NCBI GenBank assembly: GCA_002376325.1
Contig: DFMR01000127.1
Location: 23,996 to 33,034, forward strand
Reading direction: 5' to 3'
From: Proteobacteria bacterium UBA3588
GTDB lineage: Bacteria > Pseudomonadota > Gammaproteobacteria > Thiohalomonadales > Thiohalomonadaceae
DNA length: 9,039 nt
Part shown: piece after piece, positions 5,124 through 9,039 of the stretch
How positions within the stretch are numbered: position 1 is the first letter of the stretch
How the letters are laid out: the number at the start of each line of letters is the position of its first letter
Program-made: the position numbers and the translations under genes
Notes under the pieces: model-generated
Databases searched by the model: none
What the model saw: the letters and a program-made list of their open reading frames with translations, nothing else
Told to the model about the DNA's origin: nothing

Positions 5124-6377
5124 TCATACCCCCGGGAGAAATGGGAACGGGGTCTCCTGCCTGGTCCGATAGGCGTCGCCGTGTTCCACCGTACCATCCG
5201 CCACCTCGGCACGGGCCCGGCGCAGTTCCACCTCGATGCGTCGGTCCTGCAACCGGTAGTGATCTGCCACAGCGCTGTCTCCCAGGGCGGTACAGGGCTC
5301 ACCGAATACGTGGCGATGAAGATCATTCATCATGCCGTAGCGCGCCGCCATCAAGGCGTTGGTCGCATTCTTGATGGCGGCGATATCCCGCGGTTCGCGC
5401 ACGAAGAAACTGGTCACCAGCATCACCGCGATGGCGTGCAACACGTCGTAGCGCACGTGGGCGATGAAGACGTGCAGATGGCGCCGGGCCAACGCGACAT
5501 CGTTGTCCTTGGCAAAACGGATCATGCCGCCCAGCAGCAGACTGAAGAATTCCGGCACTCCCCACTCCATGCCGAGGCCGACTGAAGCGAGGGCTTCGAG
5601 CGGCGAGAACGCCGTGTTCCCCGCCACCAGTCGCTGGGTCAGCACGTTGTCGGCAACCCCGTGCAGCAGCGGCACATCCTGCTGCTCAAACGGGACATTC
5701 AGACCTTCGAACAGCTGGCGATACATGACGATATGGGTGGTCGAGGCGAACAGCCCCCCCATGGAGGGGTAGTCCTCCACCGCATGGCTGCCGACACCGT
5801 ACTCGTCGGCCACCAGTTGCGACAAGACGATCTGGGTCAACTCCGAGATACGCTCGTTGAGCACGCCATATGGCAGCGCCATGACGCCGGAAAAGCGCCC
5901 CAGCGCCAAGGCCACGCACTGACGCGTGTTCTTGATCTGATTGAAGTAGTGGCGGGCAAAACGTCCCAGTTGCGCGCCATCGAAACGCCCTTCGAAGACC
6001 CGGACGAAAAACGGGTGACGCCACACCGGGTGATCCATCACATGGTCGTGCAGGTCCAGAAACAGTTCCTCCAGCGCCCCCGGCGTAAACAGGCGGTTGT
6101 CCGGAAACGGATTGCCGGGTTGGCGGGAGGCGATGTCGCGCAACTGGTACAGCATGCGATGAAGCGGGTTGGCCGGGTCCTCGAGTTCCGCAATCACCTG
6201 CGAGAAGTCCCGTTGCTGACTCTGCTTGAATTGCTGCAACACCTGTTCCGCATCCATCTCCAGCAGGTCGGCCATGGGATGAACGGCGGCCGGCAGCCGG
6301 GTACTGCCGTCGGCCAGAATCTCAATCAAATCCGAAAACATCCGCGCGGCGCTCGGGGAATGGGTGGAAGGTGACAT
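5124..6377 (-). CDS. Heme-oxygenase-like (TENA/PqqC fold) iron-containing redox enzyme family protein
   Basis: This encodes 417 residues. The ATG at 6375-6377 is preferred because AGGAG lies 10 nt upstream; the frame continues to a TTG at 6422 without such a site. The N-terminal ~120 residues are a separate helical region I do not recognise. From about DHPVWRHPFF onward it resembles the heme-oxygenase-like diiron oxidase/oxygenase (HDO) superfamily. Candidate metal ligands are E192 and H198 (DEYGVGSH), E271 (GMEWGVPEFF), and H307, D311 and H314 in HVRYDVLH, an exact HxxxDxxH motif as in CADD-type diiron proteins. No signal peptide is seen, so it should be cytoplasmic. Known HDOs do varied O2 chemistry (decarboxylation, N-oxygenation, cofactor synthesis), so the substrate cannot be inferred. 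It is divergent from the DUF523-DUF1722 gene. Fold is likely; metal content and reaction are inferred. Confidence 0.75.
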   Translation of the reverse strand: MSPSTHSPSAARMFSDLIEILADGSTRLPAAVHPMADLLEMDAEQVLQQFKQSQQRDFSQVIAELEDPANPLHRMLYQLRDIASRQPGNPFPDNRLFTPGALEELFLDLHDHVMDHPVWRHPFFVRVFEGRFDGAQLGRFARHYFNQIKNTRQCVALALGRFSGVMALPYGVLNERISELTQIVLSQLVADEYGVGSHAVEDYPSMGGLFASTTHIVMYRQLFEGLNVPFEQQDVPLLHGVADNVLTQRLVAGNTAFSPLEALASVGLGMEWGVPEFFSLLLGGMIRFAKDNDVALARRHLHVFIAHVRYDVLHAIAVMLVTSFFVREPRDIAAIKNATNALMAARYGMMNDLHRHVFGEPCTALGDSAVADHYRLQDRRIEVELRRARAEVADGTVEHGDAYRTRQETPFPFLPGV

Positions 6378-6387
6378 TCGATCTATG

Positions 6388-6392
6388 CTCCT
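6388..6392 (-). promoter_or_regulatory. Ribosome binding site of the diiron-type gene
   Basis: AGGAG on the - strand lies 10 nt before the ATG at 6375-6377, slightly long spacing but the best site near any candidate start. Confidence 0.5.
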
Positions 6393-6429
6393 GCACAACG
6401 GTGCGTAACCAAGGCAAAACAAACTAACG

Positions 6430-6447
6430 CTAATATATGGTCATATA
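6430..6447. promoter_or_regulatory. AT-rich divergent promoter region with palindrome TATATGGTCATATA
   Basis: A 14-bp inverted repeat with 6-bp arms occupies 6434-6447, between the divergent diiron-type and DUF523-DUF1722 genes. It overlaps TATATTAG on the - strand (6430-6437), which contains a -10-like TATATT, and is followed by TATAAA on the + strand (6444-6449). No convincing -35 hexamers were found for either direction. The position suits an operator controlling both genes. Confidence 0.35.
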
Positions 6448-6472
6448 AATGACAAATCTCAAAGAGATAGTT

Positions 6473-7429
6473 ATGTCCATCGCTGCAACATCGCCCATCA
6501 GGGTCGGTATCAGCGCCTGCCTGCTGGGGGAGAAGGTACGGTTCGACGGCAACCACAAGCTAGACCGCTATATCCGCGACACCCTCGGCGGTTATTTCGA
6601 GTTCGTGCCGATCTGCCCGGAGGTGGCCATCGGTCTCGGGGTGCCGCGCCCGACCCTGCGGCTGGAGGGCGATCCGCAGCAGCCACGCGCCGTCGGGGTC
6701 ACGGACAAGAGCATCGACGTGACCATCCCGCTGGAACGCTACGGCCGCAAAATGGCGCGGGAACTGCCGCCGCTCGCCGGCTATCTGTTCAAGGCACGCT
6801 CGCCCAGCTGCGGCATGGAGAGGGTCAAGGTTTATCAAGACAAAGGAGCGCCCAAGGCGGGACAGGGCATCTATGTCCGCGAACTGTTGGCGGCACGCCC
6901 CTGGCTGCCGGCCGAAGAGGAGGGCCGGCTGGGCGATCCGGTGTTGCGGGAGAATTTCGTGGAGCGGGTCTTTGCCTACCACCGCTGGCAACAACTCGGA
7001 GCGACACGGATCACCCCGGCGCGGTTGCTGGAGTTTCACGCCCGCCACAAACTGATCCTGATGAGCCACGGGGCGGAATACTATCGCACCCTGGGCCGGC
7101 AGGCGGCCGCCGTCCGGCGCGAGACGATCAAGGATACGGCGCGCGATTATCTGGCCGGCTTCATGGCCGCGCTGCAGCGGCCGGCGACGCGCAAGCGTCA
7201 CGCCAACGTGCTGCAGCACCTGCTGGGGTATCTGAAGCGCTCATTGGATCACGCCGACAAGGCGGAACTGCTGGCGTGCATCGACAGCTACCGCCTCGGC
7301 GGGCTGCCGCTGATCGTGCCGATCACGCTGCTACGCCACCACTTCCGTCGCCATCCCGATCCCTACGTGGCGCAGCAGTATTACCTGGAACCTCATCCGG
7401 CCGAACTGATGCTGCGCAACCACATCTGA
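6473..7429 (+). CDS. YbgA-type protein: DUF523 (TudS-like Fe-S desulfidase) fused to DUF1722
   Basis: This encodes 318 residues. The ATG at 6473 has a weak GAGA ribosome site (6464-6467) and gives a normal short N-terminus before VGISACLLG. An in-frame ATG at 6449 has no such site. The N-terminal half is DUF523, whose characterised member TudS is a [4Fe-4S] thiouracil desulfidase. Three conserved cysteines are visible: C16 (SACLLG), C48 (ICPEVAIGLGVPR) and C113 (ARSPSCG). FDGNHK and the neighbouring E50 and S110 are also kept, so cluster binding looks intact. The C-terminal half (about 190-310) is DUF1722, beginning near RLLEFHARHKLILMSHGAEYYRTLG, of unknown role. E. coli YbgA has the same two-domain order. 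The cytoplasmic protein may remove sulfur from thiolated nucleobases, which is inferred from the DUF523 part. It is convergent with soxB, 17 nt apart. Confidence 0.88.
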   Translation: MSIAATSPIRVGISACLLGEKVRFDGNHKLDRYIRDTLGGYFEFVPICPEVAIGLGVPRPTLRLEGDPQQPRAVGVTDKSIDVTIPLERYGRKMARELPPLAGYLFKARSPSCGMERVKVYQDKGAPKAGQGIYVRELLAARPWLPAEEEGRLGDPVLRENFVERVFAYHRWQQLGATRITPARLLEFHARHKLILMSHGAEYYRTLGRQAAAVRRETIKDTARDYLAGFMAALQRPATRKRHANVLQHLLGYLKRSLDHADKAELLACIDSYRLGGLPLIVPITLLRHHFRRHPDPYVAQQYYLEPHPAELMLRNHI

Positions 7430-7446
7430 AACACAACTTCGCGTCG

Positions 7447-9039
7447 TCAGACGGGCGTTGCGGAATAATCGGCAATGCCGGGATTGCCCTCGACGTTCTT
7501 CAGTTTCGGCGTGTTGAACTTGGTGATCTTCGCCACTTTCTGATCGCGCAGGTAGTCGGCGACGATATCCCAAATCGGCCGTCCCGGCGCCTGCGAGCCG
7601 ACGGTGGCCCAGCCGGCTACCTTGTATTTCTTGTGCGCCTCGACCGTGCTCCCGTCGTCCAGCGTCATGGCGCTGATGCGCTTGCCGATGGTCTCGGTGG
7701 GGTCGCAGGCGTAATCCATGCCGCCGACGCGCACCATGTCGCCGCCCTGCTGCAGATAGGGGTCCTTGTTGAACAGGTTGTCGCACACGTCCTCGAGGAT
7801 CGCCTTGATCTGCGCCCCGTTCATTTCACGCACATAGGTCTCCGGATAGGTGATGCCGGTCTGATCCATCACGTGCTCCATCGTGATATTCCCGCCGGGC
7901 AGGACGGTGGTGCCCCAGCGGAAACCGGGCGACAACGATATCTGGGCGTCACCCACGGCGCGCTGCGCATCACAGATGATCTGATCGAAGGTACCGTTGA
8001 AGTTGCCGCGGCGATAGAGCAATTCACCGGCGGTCGCCAGTCCCTCGTTGAGCTTGCCGAGATAGGGTTGGCGCGCCTTTTCGACATAGGCGGCCATCTC
8101 GGGATCGGCCGGCAGCAGATTGGCGAAGATCGGCAACAGACGATAGCGGAATCCGCGCACTTTGCCGTGTTTGACCTCCAGGTCCAGCACGCCGAGAAAC
8201 TTGCCGTTGGAGCCGGCATTGGTCACCAGCGTCTGCCCGCTGCGATTCTTGATCACGGTGGGTGCCGGCACGCCGTCGTGGGTATGGCCGCCGAGGATGA
8301 CGTCGATGCCGCTCACTACCTCTGCCATTTTCAGATCGACGTCCATGCCGTTGTGCGACAACACCACCACCAAGTCGGCCTTGTCGTGGTTGCGCGCCTT
8401 GTCCACCATACGTTGCATCGACTGGTCGTGGATGCCGAAGGTCCAGTTGGGAATGAAGCGGGCCGGATTGGCGATGGGCGTATACGGAAACGCCTGGCCG
8501 ATCACCGCCACCTTCACGCCGCCCACCTCGCGAATGGTATAGGGCTTGAAGGCGTAGCCGTTGTCGGAGTCGTAGGCGGGGAAACCGTCGAACAGCGCCT
8601 CCTCCTTGACCAACACGTTCTGCGCCAGGAATTCGCCCTTGAAGTGCTTGATGTTGTCCAACACCTCCTTGTCGGTGTAGGTGAACTCCCAGTGACCAGT
8701 CATGGCATCGACCCCGAGCAGGTTGGTCGCGCCCAACATGTCCTTGCCGCGCGTCCACAATGCCGTCGCCGAGCCCTGCCAGGTATCGCCGCCATCCAAC
8801 AACAGCGAATTGCCGTCGCCGCGCTCTGCCCGAATCTGCTTCACCAGGCTGGCGAGATGGGCCAGGCCGCCGACCTTGCCGTATTTCTCCGCCGCCTCGG
8901 TGTAATTGAGATAGGTGAACGCGTGGGCCTCCAGTGTGTTGGGGCGGATGCCGAAATGGGCAAGCATTTTATCGCCCACCAGATGCGGCGCCTTGCCGAA
9001 AGAGGCGCCGACGCCCAGGTTCACGTTCGGTTCGCGGAA
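7447..9039 (-). CDS. soxB: Thiosulfohydrolase SoxB (5' end beyond the window)
   Basis: SoxB is the periplasmic dimanganese enzyme that hydrolyses the terminal sulfone of the SoxY-bound thiosulfate adduct, releasing sulfate in the Sox pathway. About 531 residues are visible; family members are around 560-580. The frame runs off the window edge: the first visible residues FREPNVNLGVG match the block just after the N-terminal DxHAQL metal motif, so that motif and the Tat signal peptide are missing. The GTG at 9024 is an internal valine. Visible metallophosphoesterase-type blocks include GGDTWQGS (near 8769-8791), GHWEF (8683-8697), LSHNGMD (8341-8361) and GGHTHD (near 8275-8292). The second domain includes GNITMEHVMDQTGITYPETY and GGDMVRVGGMDYACDP. 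The C-terminus looks complete. soxB appears to be last in its transcription unit. Other sox genes, if clustered, would be beyond 9039. Confidence 0.95.
   Translation of the reverse strand, partial: FREPNVNLGVGASFGKAPHLVGDKMLAHFGIRPNTLEAHAFTYLNYTEAAEKYGKVGGLAHLASLVKQIRAERGDGNSLLLDGGDTWQGSATALWTRGKDMLGATNLLGVDAMTGHWEFTYTDKEVLDNIKHFKGEFLAQNVLVKEEALFDGFPAYDSDNGYAFKPYTIREVGGVKVAVIGQAFPYTPIANPARFIPNWTFGIHDQSMQRMVDKARNHDKADLVVVLSHNGMDVDLKMAEVVSGIDVILGGHTHDGVPAPTVIKNRSGQTLVTNAGSNGKFLGVLDLEVKHGKVRGFRYRLLPIFANLLPADPEMAAYVEKARQPYLGKLNEGLATAGELLYRRGNFNGTFDQIICDAQRAVGDAQISLSPGFRWGTTVLPGGNITMEHVMDQTGITYPETYVREMNGAQIKAILEDVCDNLFNKDPYLQQGGDMVRVGGMDYACDPTETIGKRISAMTLDDGSTVEAHKKYKVAGWATVGSQAPGRPIWDIVADYLRDQKVAKITKFNTPKLKNVEGNPGIADYSATPV

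Noticed and set aside
5661..6374. A 237-codon + strand open frame opposite the diiron-type gene
   Set aside because: It lies entirely antisense to a conserved helical protein with recognisable metal-ligand motifs, with no ribosome site or family resemblance.
6449..6472. An earlier ATG for the DUF523-DUF1722 protein
   Set aside because: It directly abuts the AT-rich palindrome with no ribosome site, and adds eight residues not expected in the family.
6560..7219. A 219-codon - strand open frame opposite the DUF523-DUF1722 gene
   Set aside because: The + strand carries the conserved cysteines and the DUF1722 block; the opposite frame shows no recognisable domain.
7430..7446. Search for a terminator in the 17-nt gap between the convergent DUF523-DUF1722 gene and soxB
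   Set aside because: Only a 4-bp stem (CGTC-GTCA-GACG, 7442-7453) was found, with no T tract.
7471..7488. Hairpin GGCAAT-N6-ATTGCC just past the DUF523-DUF1722 stop, inside the end of soxB
   Set aside because: The stem is only 6 bp and no T run follows on either strand, so it is not convincing as a terminator.

Overview
The window is GC-rich, densely coded bacterial chromosome. Gene content points to a sulfur-oxidising gammaproteobacterium of Chromatiales/Ectothiorhodospiraceae type. The evidence for this is SoxB (thiosulfate oxidation), a LonB-type protease next to a universal-stress-like protein, an isoaspartyl methyltransferase behind a small acidic DUF6763-type gene, a DUF2914 exported protein and a YbgA-type DUF523-DUF1722 protein. 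The taxonomic guess comes from family resemblance only. No tRNA, rRNA, CRISPR array, insertion sequence or phage gene was seen, and no stretch over 300 bases lacks a gene.

Layout. Positions 1-1111 (+) hold the C-terminal end of a Lon-family protease, overlapped by 11 nt by a universal-stress-like gene. A terminator-like hairpin spans that gene's stop codon. Positions 1113-2119 (-) hold a probable two-gene unit, the DUF6763-like gene followed by pcm. A 196-nt AT-rich divergent promoter region (2120-2315) separates it from a large membrane GGDEF-EAL cyclic-di-GMP protein (2316-4493, +). That gene ends 7 nt inside the convergent DUF2914 gene (4487-4993, -). Upstream of the latter on the same strand is a heme-oxygenase-like diiron-type protein (5124-6377, -). 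It is divergent, across a 95-nt AT-rich spacer carrying a 14-bp palindrome, from the DUF523-DUF1722 gene (6473-7429, +). The window closes with the convergent, 5'-incomplete soxB (7447-9039, -).

How the genes relate. The left part is protein quality control and stress: ATP-dependent proteolysis, a Usp-like protein and repair of isoaspartyl damage. The centre is second-messenger signalling with an uncharacterised periplasmic sensor region. The right part is sulfur and redox chemistry: thiosulfohydrolase SoxB, a predicted Fe-S thio-nucleobase desulfidase-type protein and a predicted diiron enzyme. Apart from lon-usp and DUF6763-pcm, the gene pairs are convergent or divergent, so this is several short transcription units rather than one operon. 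I found no clear new multi-gene system. The least explained items are the diiron-type protein, the repeat-rich control region at 2149-2285, and the internal duplication in the DUF6763-like protein.
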